The translations under genes and the position numbers were made by a program. 15,319 nt of DNA. It comes from Nitrospinota bacterium (lineage in GTDB: Bacteria; Nitrospinota_A; UBA7883; JACRLM01). The DNA lies in the NCBI GenBank assembly GCA_015231995.1, contig JADGAO010000057.1, forward strand, positions 1 to 15,319. Reading direction: 5' to 3'. The notes below the pieces were generated by a model, which was not told the DNA's origin, ran no database searches, and saw only the letters and a program-made list of their open reading frames with translations. Positions 7,003 through 13,456 of the stretch are shown one piece after another (the stretch's first letter is position 1; the number at the start of each line of letters is the position of its first letter).

Positions 7003-7680
7003 CTAGAACGGCCACACAACGTTTAGAACCTGCGCCAGCCAGCCGGGCGACTTGCCGCCGTCAATCCCGCCGCCGCCGTTGTAGATGATGTCAAGATCGG
7101 CCATCTTCGAGGAGAGTACGCTGTTGTTGAACGTGATGTCGCTCGGGCGCACCGTCCCATGCACGAAGATGTACTGTTGCTCTTTGTTTATGCCCATCCG
7201 GCGCTGTCCCTCGACCACCATGTTGCCGTTGGCAAGAACCTCCGTCACTATGCAGGAGACCGTGGAAGAGAACTGGTCGGACCTGCCGGTCGTCCCTTTG
7301 CCGGCGGACTTCCTGGCGCCGCCCAATTTGATTTGTGTCGGGGTGAGGGAGCCGGTGTCCACTGTAACGCCTGTATCGGTGGCGCTCTGGTCGGTCGTGT
7401 CGGCTTTGTTGATGGCCGTCGTGTTCTCGATTACATGGACGGTGACGATATCGCCGACCTTGCTTGCTTTGTTGTCGGCGAACATTATGTTCTTCTTGTT
7501 AGCGCCGGGCCACAGGGAGCCGCTTTTGTAGGTCTGTTTCTCCGGCTCGACGTCCACAGACGCCCGTGGTGGAGGGGTCGTGGCGCAGGCGTTGATAACG
7601 AGCGTCAGAACCATAAACGCCGCCATGCGCATAAAAAGATTGTTCCGCGCAATGGGCGCCTGCATTTCGTCAAACCTTCG
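7003..7680 (-). CDS. flgH: Flagellar L-ring lipoprotein FlgH
   Basis: FlgH forms the outer-membrane L ring. Family motifs include SGSLWPG, NIMFADNKASKVGDIVTVHV, GQRRMGINKEQQYIFVHGTV and the conserved C-terminal GWLAQVLNVVWPF. I chose the ATG at 7680 because GGAGG lies about 5 bases upstream. It gives 225 residues, a hydrophobic signal segment (about 19-31) and a lipobox-like INAC with the lipidated cysteine at residue 33. The asparagine in the lipobox is unusual but tolerable. An alternative ATG at 7701 overlaps the flgA stop as TGATG and would add seven residues, so coupling with flgA is possible. The gene lies between flgA and flgI, as expected for a ring-assembly unit. Confidence 0.93.
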   Translation of the reverse strand, partial: RRFDEMQAPIARNNLFMRMAAFMVLTLVINACATTPPPRASVDVEPEKQTYKSGSLWPGANKKNIMFADNKASKVGDIVTVHVIENTTAINKADTTDQSATDTGVTVDTGSLTPTQIKLGGARKSAGKGTTGRSDQFSSTVSCIVTEVLANGNMVVEGQRRMGINKEQQYIFVHGTVRPSDITFNNSVLSSKMADLDIIYNGGGGIDGGKSPGWLAQVLNVVWPF

Positions 7681-7700
7681 CATTTTTCCCTCCGTTTTCA

Positions 7701-8417
7701 TCAGAATTCCACCGACACTTCGCCCGGTCCAGTTACTTTGGCGGTAAGTATCTTGCTGGAATCCGCGTTGCTCACTTTTATCCACTCGCCCAGTTCGCCA
7801 TCCTGCCGGGCCTTGCCGGACGCGGATATCTTCAACGACCCTTTTTGCGCGACTATCGTCACCGAGTCGCCGGAGTTGACCATCTTCGGCCTCGACACCT
7901 GGTCGAGCCTGATAGGGGTTCCCTCCTTGATGTTCCTGTCCATTTGTTTGCCGACGAGGTCTTCAAGATTCACGGCGTATTTTTCAAACCAGGGGCCAGC
8001 CGGAGCGCGTTCCGCCCGAACGTCGTTGGCCGTGATATCCATTCCGCGTTTCAAATCGCGGGCGGCCACGAACGTGTCCACGCTTATCTTGAGGGCGGCG
8101 GATAGGTTGAGGCGCGACGCAAGTTTCCCGTTTTTCTTGAACAACACCGTCACGAACGCCCGGTCGCCGGAAGGCGAAAGGGACTGGAGGACTACGTCCA
8201 TGGACTCGAAGTCTTCCTGTTTTAATTTCTCCGGCATGGCGACATCCACCGATTCCAATACCCTGCCCGGTTTGGACAACTCGGCATCGAGCTTTTCCCG
8301 GACGGCGGATTTGACCACAGCGGCAAAATTTGCCGGCTCTGGTTTAACAACCGCCTCCGCCACGCCCAAAGCCAGGAGGGCGCAAACAACCGCCACCGTT
8401 AAACTCTTTACGTCCAT
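7701..8417 (-). CDS. flgA: Flagellar P-ring assembly chaperone FlgA
   Basis: The 238-residue protein starts with a Sec signal peptide (MDVKSLTVAVVCALLALGVA). It has an N-terminal variable domain and then the SAF/ChapFlgA region: VAARDLKRGMDITANDVRAE (about 117-136), the LVGKQMDRNIKEGTPI turn (about 153-168) and a C-terminal beta segment containing DSVTIVAQKGSLKISASGKA. FlgA is a periplasmic chaperone that helps FlgI polymerise into the P ring. Its stop overlaps a possible flgH start. Its ATG has an AGGA-type ribosome-binding site and lies 31 bases after flgG. Position between flgG and flgH supports the call. Confidence 0.9.
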   Translation of the reverse strand: MDVKSLTVAVVCALLALGVAEAVVKPEPANFAAVVKSAVREKLDAELSKPGRVLESVDVAMPEKLKQEDFESMDVVLQSLSPSGDRAFVTVLFKKNGKLASRLNLSAALKISVDTFVAARDLKRGMDITANDVRAERAPAGPWFEKYAVNLEDLVGKQMDRNIKEGTPIRLDQVSRPKMVNSGDSVTIVAQKGSLKISASGKARQDGELGEWIKVSNADSSKILTAKVTGPGEVSVEF

Positions 8418-8448
8418 GACGTACGTCCTTTCAAAAACCGTTTATCCA

Positions 8449-9237
8449 TTACCGTTTCAGGTTCGTCGCTGTCTGAAGCATCTCGTCGGAAGATGTAACC
8501 GCCTTGGAGTTGACCTCATAACCCCTCTGGGCCATGATCATCTGCGTCAGTTCCTCGACCACTGAGACGTTGGATATTTCCACGAATCCCTGCAAAACCG
8601 TTCCCATTTCGTTCGTTCCCGGAAGGCCTGTCACCGGCGGGCCGGAGGCGTCGGTTTCTTTAAGCAGGTTCTTGCCTTCGCTTGACAACCCCGCAGGGTT
8701 GATGAAGTTGGCCAGTTCTATCTGCCCCAGGTCGGTCGGCGTGCCGGAGTTGGCCAGCGTGGCGCTTATTTTCCCCTGAGCGTCAATAGACAACACTGTT
8801 GTGTCCTGCGGCACCGTCACCGTGGGGTAGAGGGGGTATCCCTCAAGGCTTACTATCCTGCCAGTGTTATCCACCTGAAAGTTGCCGGCGCGTGTGTAGG
8901 CGATGTTACCGTCCGGTTTTTGTATCTGGAAGAAACCTTTCCCCTCTATGGAGATGTCCAGCTCGTTCTGCGTGTTCTGCGGGGTGCCCTGCTGGAACAG
9001 CTTTGTGATGCCAGCCGGTTTGACGCCAAGACCCACCTGAATGCCGGTGGGAACCTGCGCGCCGGAGTTCGTCACCGTGCCGGGGGCGCGGACGGTCTGG
9101 TATAACAGGTCTTCGAAATCGGCCCTGCTTTTCTTGAACCCGATTGTGTTCACGTTCGCCAGGTTGTTGGCGATAACGTCAACGTTCATCTGCTGGGCGA
9201 TCATCCCCGACGCGCCCGTGTATAGCGACCTTATCAT
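8449..9237 (-). CDS. flgG: Flagellar distal rod protein FlgG
   Basis: At 262 residues this is the standard FlgG length. It begins MIRSLYTGASGMIAQQMNVD, followed by VIANNLANVNTIGFKKSRADF, the rod/hook N-terminal signature. It contains GVKPAGITKLFQQGTPQNTQ and GKGFFQIQKPDG, both typical of FlgG. It ends EELTQMIMAQRGYEVNSKAV, then SDEMLQTATNLKR. FlgG builds the distal rod that crosses the periplasm and is exported by the flagellar type III system. It follows flgF with a 31-base gap and a GGAGG ribosome-binding site about 11 bases from the ATG. The high conservation leaves little doubt between FlgG and FlgF here. Confidence 0.96.
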   Translation of the reverse strand: MIRSLYTGASGMIAQQMNVDVIANNLANVNTIGFKKSRADFEDLLYQTVRAPGTVTNSGAQVPTGIQVGLGVKPAGITKLFQQGTPQNTQNELDISIEGKGFFQIQKPDGNIAYTRAGNFQVDNTGRIVSLEGYPLYPTVTVPQDTTVLSIDAQGKISATLANSGTPTDLGQIELANFINPAGLSSEGKNLLKETDASGPPVTGLPGTNEMGTVLQGFVEISNVSVVEELTQMIMAQRGYEVNSKAVTSSDEMLQTATNLKR

Positions 9238-9268
9238 TTCAAAACAAGCCTCCCATTCAATTCAGCGT

Positions 9269-10081
9269 TTATCTGCCGACGTTCATTATCAATCTGTCGG
9301 TCATGTTGTCGTGCTCGGTTATGACCTTCTGGTAAGTCTCAGCCAGACGCTGATTTTTTATAAGCTCCGTCATCTCCATGATCATGTTCACGTTGGACTG
9401 CTCCAGATGCCCCTGCATCACCTTCGTGTCACACGCCTGCAGGGCCTCGTTCGGGTCGGACGCGGCGTAAAGCCCGCCGCCTTCTTTTTTAAGAGTGTAT
9501 GGTTTGCCAAAATCCACGACTTTGAGTTTTCCAAGGTCTTTGCCTGTGGATGCGTCATCCATCGTCGGATCGCCGCTCGGATCTCCGTCAAAATCGGTTT
9601 GGGAGCGGACAACACCGTCCTCGCCAATGGTTATCGTCCCGGCGCCGACTATGATCGCCTTGTTCTGGTCGTTGAGGACGATGGCTCCGTTTGCTGTCAC
9701 AAGCTCGCCGTTCGGGCCTACATGGAACGAGCCGGAACGGACGTAACGCTCGCCATTTTCGGTCATCACGGCGAAAAATCCGTCGCCGTCAAGCGTCAGG
9801 TCAAGCGGGTTGCCGGTGGACTTTATCGGGCCTGCGGAATGGTCTGTGTATTGCTCCGACGGGATCACGTACTCCGAATGGCGCATGTAAGCCGGATTCG
9901 GGTTTGTGGGGGTGGATGCGCCCACAGGCTGATCCTTCGCCCCGGCCAGATAGCTTTGGAAAACCATCCTGTCCGCCTTGAACCCGGCCGTATTCATGTT
10001 GGCCAGATTGTTGGTGATGGTCTCCAGCCGCTTCTCCGCCGCAATGAATCCAGATGCGGCGACAAACATACCCTTGTGCAT
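9269..10081 (-). CDS. flgF: Flagellar proximal rod protein FlgF
   Basis: The start at 10081 gives MHKGMFVAASGFIAAEKRLE, then TITNNLANMNTAGFKADRMV, the rod-protein N-terminus. An open frame continues upstream to 10198 but runs across the sigma-54-type promoter and encodes nothing rod-like. The 270-residue product has GFFAVMTENGERYVRSGSFH in the middle and ends MEMTELIKNQRLAETYQKVI, then DRLIMNVGR. It is less FlgG-like than the next gene and comes first, so FlgF is the better name. An acidic insert (DFDGDPSGDPTMDD) precedes the C-terminal third. The ribosome-binding site is weak (AGGA, about 10 bases away). This is the first gene of the flagellar block. Confidence 0.92.
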   Translation of the reverse strand: MHKGMFVAASGFIAAEKRLETITNNLANMNTAGFKADRMVFQSYLAGAKDQPVGASTPTNPNPAYMRHSEYVIPSEQYTDHSAGPIKSTGNPLDLTLDGDGFFAVMTENGERYVRSGSFHVGPNGELVTANGAIVLNDQNKAIIVGAGTITIGEDGVVRSQTDFDGDPSGDPTMDDASTGKDLGKLKVVDFGKPYTLKKEGGGLYAASDPNEALQACDTKVMQGHLEQSNVNMIMEMTELIKNQRLAETYQKVITEHDNMTDRLIMNVGR

Positions 10082-10128
10082 GGGCGGTATCCTTTCGCTG
10101 TCAAAAAAACAGACACACCAACGGTAAA

Positions 10129-10144
10129 AGCAAAGACGGCGCCA
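10129..10144 (-). promoter_or_regulatory. Sigma-54 (RpoN) type promoter ahead of flgF
   Basis: The minus strand reads TGGCGCCGTCTTTGCT, with GG at -24, GC at -12 and exactly 10 bases between them. The predicted start is near 10118 and leaves a leader of about 37 bases before the flgF ATG at 10081. RpoN with an enhancer-binding activator drives rod, ring and hook genes in many polar-flagellated bacteria. The activator site cannot be identified by eye. A G-rich tract on the plus strand (10168-10188) lies in the upstream region where such sites can occur. Confidence 0.7.
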
Positions 10145-10191
10145 AGATGAAACTCCAAAAATTTGACGGTGGGCGGGGAGGGGGGAGGATG

Positions 10192-10297
10192 TTGTCATTC
10201 TGAACCCTTCGCAGGACTCAGGGTAAACTCCGCGTAGCGAAGTGAAGAATCTATCTAATATGATCCTTCGGTCGCAGGGCCTCCCTCAGGATGACAA
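10192..10297. repeat. Short intergenic repeat with imperfect terminal inverted repeats
   Basis: The stretch begins TTGTCATTCTGA (10192-10203) and ends TCAGGATGACAA (10286-10297). These are inverted copies differing at one of 12 positions. Inside there is a smaller hairpin, ACCC...GGGT around 10204-10225, and direct echoes of CCTTCGC/GCGAAG. The form matches the TTGTCATTCTGAG-type MITE/REP-like repeats found in many bacterial genomes. No transposase is encoded, so it would be a non-autonomous element or a remnant. It sits between the divergent flgF promoter and the hicBA module. Confidence 0.65.
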
Positions 10298-10500
10298 AAA
10301 GAGAGCCATCGGCAACAAAGAACAGCCTCTCATTGACGCCTCCCCGTGGTCGCCGATCACGGTCTTCTCGACTCCGGCCTCTCCTGCCCCCGCTTCCAAG
10401 GGAGACGCTGGAGGCAAGAAGCCCTTGCAAAAACTGTCGGCGGGATGACAGAATCACACATGAGAAACTGATTAGATCTGCCTTGCAAAGGAGTGAAATC
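10298..10500. other. Gene-free stretch with a second repeat-like end and the hicB ribosome-binding site
   Basis: No gene is supported here. Near its end is a small hairpin, CTGTC/GACAG with an 8-base loop (10434-10451). Its GGATGACAG core resembles the right end of the preceding element, so 10192-10451 may be a composite or two nested copies. AAGGAG at 10488-10493 is a strong ribosome-binding site 7 bases before the hicB ATG at 10501. No convincing promoter for hicB was found. Confidence 0.45.
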
Positions 10501-10755
10501 ATGAGTTCAGCGGCGATTCGCCTTCATATCGAACGTCTTGAAGAAGGCGGCTATCTGGCGACCAGCCCAGATGTTCCCGGCCTGATTGCCGAAGGCCGCA
10601 CTGTCACCGAAGCGGTGGAAATAGCGCAGGGGTTGGCCAGGAAAATCGCCGAATCCTGCATGGAACATGGGGATACCCTTCCTCCGGCCCTTGAAAAGAT
10701 TCTGGACAACAGCGATGCCCCTATTGATTTTCTTGTTCCTGTAAGTGTCCGGTAG
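10501..10755 (+). CDS. hicB: HicB-family antitoxin
   Basis: The 84-residue protein has the HicB partial RNase-H-like fold pattern: a strand pair ending GGYLATSPDVPGLIAEGRTV (about 16-35) and then a helix starting EAVEIAQGLARKIAES. The motif of aromatic, P-D-VPG and A-G-T-EA is the classic HicB signature. HicB antitoxins bind and block HicA and often also bind the operator. No separate C-terminal DNA-binding domain is visible in this short version. It has a strong AAGGAG ribosome-binding site. Its TAG stop shares a base with the GTG start of the following hicA, so the pair is translationally coupled. Confidence 0.88.
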   Translation: MSSAAIRLHIERLEEGGYLATSPDVPGLIAEGRTVTEAVEIAQGLARKIAESCMEHGDTLPPALEKILDNSDAPIDFLVPVSVR

Positions 10756-10978
10756 TGGGCAGGCTTTCCGGATTCAAATATCGGGAAGTGGCGCGGCGTT
10801 TGCGGCTGTTCGGATATTGTTTTGATCGTCCAGGGCCGGGTAGTCATGAAATCTGGCGGCATCCTCAAACCGGGCGTAAAGTCACGCTCCCCATCATCCC
10901 GGCGATATGGCCGAGGGAACTTTACGCGCGATACTACGCGAAGCCGATATAGATGTTCAGGAGTTTCTAAAGATGTGA
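10755..10978 (+). pseudogene. hicA: hicA toxin gene broken by a one-base deletion
   Basis: From the GTG at 10755 the product reads MGRLSGFKYREVARRLRLFG and reaches the HicA catalytic motif GSHEIW, then RKVTLP. After the C run at 10889-10892 the frame yields a non-HicA tail and stops at 10952. Shifting frame at 10892 gives HHPGDMAEGTLRAILREADI and ends at the TGA at 10976-10978, which is exactly the expected HicA C-terminus. Restoring one C would produce an intact protein of about 74 residues. HicA is an mRNA-cleaving toxin with a dsRBD-like fold. Either the gene is inactivated with its antitoxin kept, or the base was lost in sequencing. The active-site histidine lies before the break. Confidence 0.85.
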
Positions 10979-10982
10979 TTGT

Positions 10983-11090
10983 TCACTTCAGGATTAGTTT
11001 GTGGGAACCTGTCTGCCGTTTTAGAATCCAGCCGATGCGAAGCAATGCCGCAAAAACCTGTTTGGCCTTAACGGAGGGCCATTGGGTCAT
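10983..11090 (-). pseudogene. hicA: Truncated hicA toxin remnant (second module)
   Basis: The ATG at 11090 overlaps the preceding hicB stop in an ATGA. The product is only 35 residues. It has KAKQVFAALLRIGWILKRQT followed by GSHKLILK and a TGA. This is the first helix, first strand and GSH motif of the YcfA/HicA family, whose members run to roughly 60-80 residues. No frame downstream continues the fold, so the 3' half is missing. The stop lies four bases from the end of the convergent plus-strand hicA. The truncation therefore coincides with the junction between the two modules, as if one insertion or recombination removed the end. It is too short to be a functional toxin. Confidence 0.8.
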
Positions 11091-11287
11091 TGGGCGACGG
11101 AAAATACTGATTGCGCTTCGGGGATGTTTTCGCCGTTTTCCAGCCTGTCGGCCATGACGCGCAAGGCGAGGGTTTCAACTTTTCGGACAGCCTTATCTCG
11201 CGTGGTTCCATAGGCCATCACCCCTGGAAGGGCCGGAGCTTCTGCGACCCAGCGTCCGTCGGCCTCTATCTCTATCTCTATTTTCAC
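11087..11287 (-). CDS. hicB: HicB-family antitoxin (second module)
   Basis: The 66-residue product reads MKIEIEIEADGRWVAEAPAL, then PGVMAYGTTRDKAVRKVETL, then ALRVMADRLENG. This is the short, single-domain HicB type that pairs with the YcfA-like HicA. It differs clearly from the plus-strand HicB, so it is a separate lineage of module and not a duplication. A GAGGG ribosome-binding site lies about 6 bases before the ATG. The toxin partner follows with a 4-base ATGA overlap and is truncated. The antitoxin looks intact but would have no local target. It may be relic DNA or could neutralise related toxins in trans. Confidence 0.82.
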   Translation of the reverse strand: MKIEIEIEADGRWVAEAPALPGVMAYGTTRDKAVRKVETLALRVMADRLENGENIPEAQSVFSVAQ

Positions 11288-11336
11288 CCTCGTCGCCTTC
11301 TATTATGAAGCTTGTTCGATGTTACCATAACTGAAC

Positions 11337-11395
11337 GGTGGTGGCCTTTGTGATCTCGAATTCACCTCTCTTTTCAACCCTCTGGCGCCACCACC
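11337..11395. repeat. Inverted repeat upstream of the methyltransferase gene
   Basis: GGTGGTGGC (11337-11345) pairs perfectly with GCCACCACC (11387-11395) across a 41-base loop, which itself holds a short GTGA/TCAC pair. It lies between the start of the second hicB and the methyltransferase ATG. It could be a structured leader of the downstream operon, a protein-binding site or the footprint of a small element. No T-run follows, so it is not a standard terminator. Confidence 0.45.
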
Positions 11396-11418
11396 CCTCT
11401 TCGGGTTATATTTCTCCT

Positions 11419-12096
11419 ATGCGTGGCCGACGCTTTAATAAAGATCAACCTAGCTCTCTTCCATCCGCAGTCCTTTACGCGGGTCAGAAGGAGTTTTACC
11501 GCCAGACTTACGAATCATCGCCATCCGCGCCGTGGGATAACGCCTTCGATCAGGACTGGCTTAAACAGACCCTTCGCAAACTCGGCCCTGGCAAAGGCAA
11601 ACGCGCGCTCGACATCGGCGCGGGTAGGGGCAGGGGATCGCTGATTCTCTCGGCGAACGGATACAAGACCGTGGGGATGGATTATCTTTTCACCCCGCTC
11701 GCAGACGCGCACAGCCTCTGCCGTGACAGGCGGAATCGGCCTTCGTTCGTCAACGCAGACCTCTTCGCAGACCCGTTCCGCGCCAGATCTTTCGACCTTG
11801 CGTTGGACTGGGGCGTGTTCCACCATATAAGAAGGAAAGAGACGGGGGATTATTTGCGGGCGTTAAAACGATCTCTCAAACCGGGCGGGGTTTTCCTGCT
11901 AGGTTGTTTTTCCACCAACTTCCGGCATAAGGGAGAGGGGGACAGGAAACGGAACTGGCTCATCCACAAAGGGCATTACGACAGGTTCTCCACGAAAAAA
12001 GAGCTGATCCGCATATTCTCTCCTTCGTTCTCAATCCTGTCGCTTGCGGAGACACAGTCCGGGTTTTTCCACGTCTCTATGAAACTTCGAGGCTGA
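11419..12096 (+). CDS. Class I SAM-dependent methyltransferase
   Basis: The start at 11419 gives 225 residues. KRALDIGAGRGRGSLIL (about 61-77) is motif I for SAM binding. VGMDYL (85-90) carries the acidic residue of motif II, and NADLFADPFRARSFDLALDW (112-131) with GVFHHI (132-137) is the post-motif region typical of small-molecule and glycan methyltransferases. SLKPGGVFLLGCFS (152-165) is motif III. The substrate cannot be read from sequence. The frame is open back to a GTG at 11338, but that start has no ribosome-binding site and lies in an inverted repeat. The chosen ATG also lacks a clear ribosome-binding site. It is the first gene of a tight plus-strand set ending in a DUF115-type gene, so a role in surface glycan or flagellin modification is plausible. 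Confidence 0.8.
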   Translation: MRGRRFNKDQPSSLPSAVLYAGQKEFYRQTYESSPSAPWDNAFDQDWLKQTLRKLGPGKGKRALDIGAGRGRGSLILSANGYKTVGMDYLFTPLADAHSLCRDRRNRPSFVNADLFADPFRARSFDLALDWGVFHHIRRKETGDYLRALKRSLKPGGVFLLGCFSTNFRHKGEGDRKRNWLIHKGHYDRFSTKKELIRIFSPSFSILSLAETQSGFFHVSMKLRG

Positions 12097-12100
12097 TCCG

Positions 12101-12388
12101 ATGGAGATTTGCGACAGGTGCGGCGCGGTGATAGAAGACGGCGACATCCGCTACCTTATCAGGATAGTCTCCAAGGTGGACGACGGCGGCGTGATAAAAA
12201 ACCCCATCGCCGATGAAGAGGTGGAGGAGTTGATAAAGGAGCTGGAAAACGTGAGCGCGGATGACCTGGAACGGGATGTTTACGAAGACCGCTCGTATAT
12301 ACTGTGCCCACCATGCAAACGCTCGTTCATGAAAAACCCGATGGGCGGCCCGGCGGGAGAATCCACCGATGACGAGTCTGTCCTGTGA
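12101..12388 (+). CDS. Small two-CxxC (probable zinc-ribbon) protein of unknown function
   Basis: The 95-residue acidic protein begins MEICDRCGAVIEDGDIRYLI, with one CxxC (C4, C7). A second, in SYILCPPCKRSFMKNPM, lies about 60 residues later. The two pairs could bind one zinc ion. Between them is a strand followed by a strongly acidic helix (DEEVEELIKELENVSADDLE). The arrangement resembles short conserved hypothetical proteins I associate with sediment and metal-respiring bacteria, but I do not know a function. The gene starts 4 bases after the methyltransferase stop with a GAGG ribosome-binding site. Its stop overlaps the next gene's GTG in GTGA, so co-expression with its neighbours is likely. 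Confidence 0.75.
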   Translation: MEICDRCGAVIEDGDIRYLIRIVSKVDDGGVIKNPIADEEVEELIKELENVSADDLERDVYEDRSYILCPPCKRSFMKNPMGGPAGESTDDESVL

Positions 12389-13440
12389 CCGCGAAAAAGA
12401 AGGGACGATACAACGTCGCCATCATCGGGCTGGGCAGGATCGCAAGCATTCTGGAAGACGATCCGTTACGCAGTAAACCATGCACTCACGCCGGGGCGTT
12501 CGCCACACATCCCAAAACGCGCATAATCGCCGGATGCGACGTCAACCCGGAACGGACAACAGCGTTCGGAAAACGGTGGGGCGTGAAGAAGCTTTATTCC
12601 GATTACCGGCAAATGCTCGCCCGCGAAAAACCGGACATCGTCAGCGTCGCCACCTGGACGGAGAGCCACTCGAAGATTGTGGTGGATTGCGCGGAGGCGG
12701 GCGTTAAGGGGATATATTGCGAAAAGCCGATCGCGGTGAATCTCAAACAGGCGCGTGAGATGATAAAAGCCTGCGAACGCAACGGCGTGGCGATGGTCGT
12801 CGGGCACGAACGCAGATGGGACAGGCGGCATCAGGCGTTGAAGGCGGCGCTGGCCGCTGGCGAGATTGGGGAACTTCGTTCGATGACCGGTTACATGCTG
12901 ACGGGAACGTGGCCGAAACTTTCGCGCAGGATTTACGGGGGCGGGCCTGTTTTTCACGACGGGACGCATCTGGTTGACCTTTTCCGTTTTTTTGCGGGCG
13001 ACGCGGCTTTCGTGACAGCCGTCGAAGACAGGCCTCACGGTAGCGCCTGCGTCGAGAACACCGTCACGGGGATCATCGAATTCAAAAACGGCGCGCGCGG
13101 GCTTTTGATCGCAGGCGGGGAGCGGCGGTATTTCCATTTCGAGTTAGACATACAAACGGACAAGGCGCGAGCCGTGATGACTAACCATATCGCCGAGCTG
13201 TACGTCGCGAAGACGAGCAAGTTTTACACCGGATTCACGGAGCTGGAACGCGCGGAATTCCCCACGCCGGGGAACGATGTCAATGCGTTCGTCGGTGGAG
13301 TTTCCGACCTTATCTCGCAGATGGAAACCGGCGCGCCTCCGTTATCCTCCGGCCACGACGGTTACAAAGCTCTGGAGATAATAACCGCGTTATACCGTTC
13401 CGCAGGCAAGGGCGGGGCGCGTGTGAAACTGCCGTTATGA
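12385..13440 (+). CDS. Gfo/Idh/MocA-family NAD(P)-dependent oxidoreductase
   Basis: The 351-residue protein has an N-terminal Rossmann domain (YNVAIIGLGRIAS, about 9-21, with GLGRIA for the dinucleotide). IYCEKPIAVN (110-119) is the conserved EKP motif that contributes the catalytic lysine. GHERRW (140-145) follows, and then the C-terminal alpha/beta domain with GGGPVFHDGTHLVDLFRFF, whose histidine fits the family's substrate site. These enzymes oxidise or reduce sugars, inositols and nucleotide sugars. The exact substrate is unclear. The GTG start at 12385 overlaps the previous stop by 4 bases. Together with the methyltransferase and the DUF115-type gene it suggests synthesis of an unusual sugar, but that is inference. 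Confidence 0.88.
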   Translation: MTAKKKGRYNVAIIGLGRIASILEDDPLRSKPCTHAGAFATHPKTRIIAGCDVNPERTTAFGKRWGVKKLYSDYRQMLAREKPDIVSVATWTESHSKIVVDCAEAGVKGIYCEKPIAVNLKQAREMIKACERNGVAMVVGHERRWDRRHQALKAALAAGEIGELRSMTGYMLTGTWPKLSRRIYGGGPVFHDGTHLVDLFRFFAGDAAFVTAVEDRPHGSACVENTVTGIIEFKNGARGLLIAGGERRYFHFELDIQTDKARAVMTNHIAELYVAKTSKFYTGFTELERAEFPTPGNDVNAFVGGVSDLISQMETGAPPLSSGHDGYKALEIITALYRSAGKGGARVKLPL

Positions 13441-13456
13441 CGGCTCTGCGCCCATC

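Noticed and set aside
633..9200. Many long plus-strand open frames opposite the flagellar genes, such as 3779-4750 and 7159-8565
   Set aside because: They are antisense shadows of clearly recognised genes, with no family signatures and compositions expected from reading the complement of GC-rich coding DNA.
10082..10198. Upstream extension of flgF
   Set aside because: It would cover the sigma-54-type promoter and adds residues unlike any rod protein. The ATG at 10081 opens the conserved N-terminus.
10301..10500. In-frame upstream extension of the first HicB
   Set aside because: The extension is arginine/proline-rich, lies in repeat-like DNA, and a strong ribosome-binding site marks the ATG at 10501.
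11302..11307. CATAAT as a -10 box for the second hicB
   Set aside because: The matching -35 is poor, and the implied start would fall inside the ribosome-binding site.
11383..11398. Third sigma-54-like TGGCGCC on the plus strand ahead of the methyltransferase
   Set aside because: The -12 GC is absent at the required spacing; the bases there are all C.
11338..11418. GTG start at 11338 for the methyltransferase
   Set aside because: It has no ribosome-binding site and the added residues lie in an inverted repeat without methyltransferase similarity. The true start is still uncertain.
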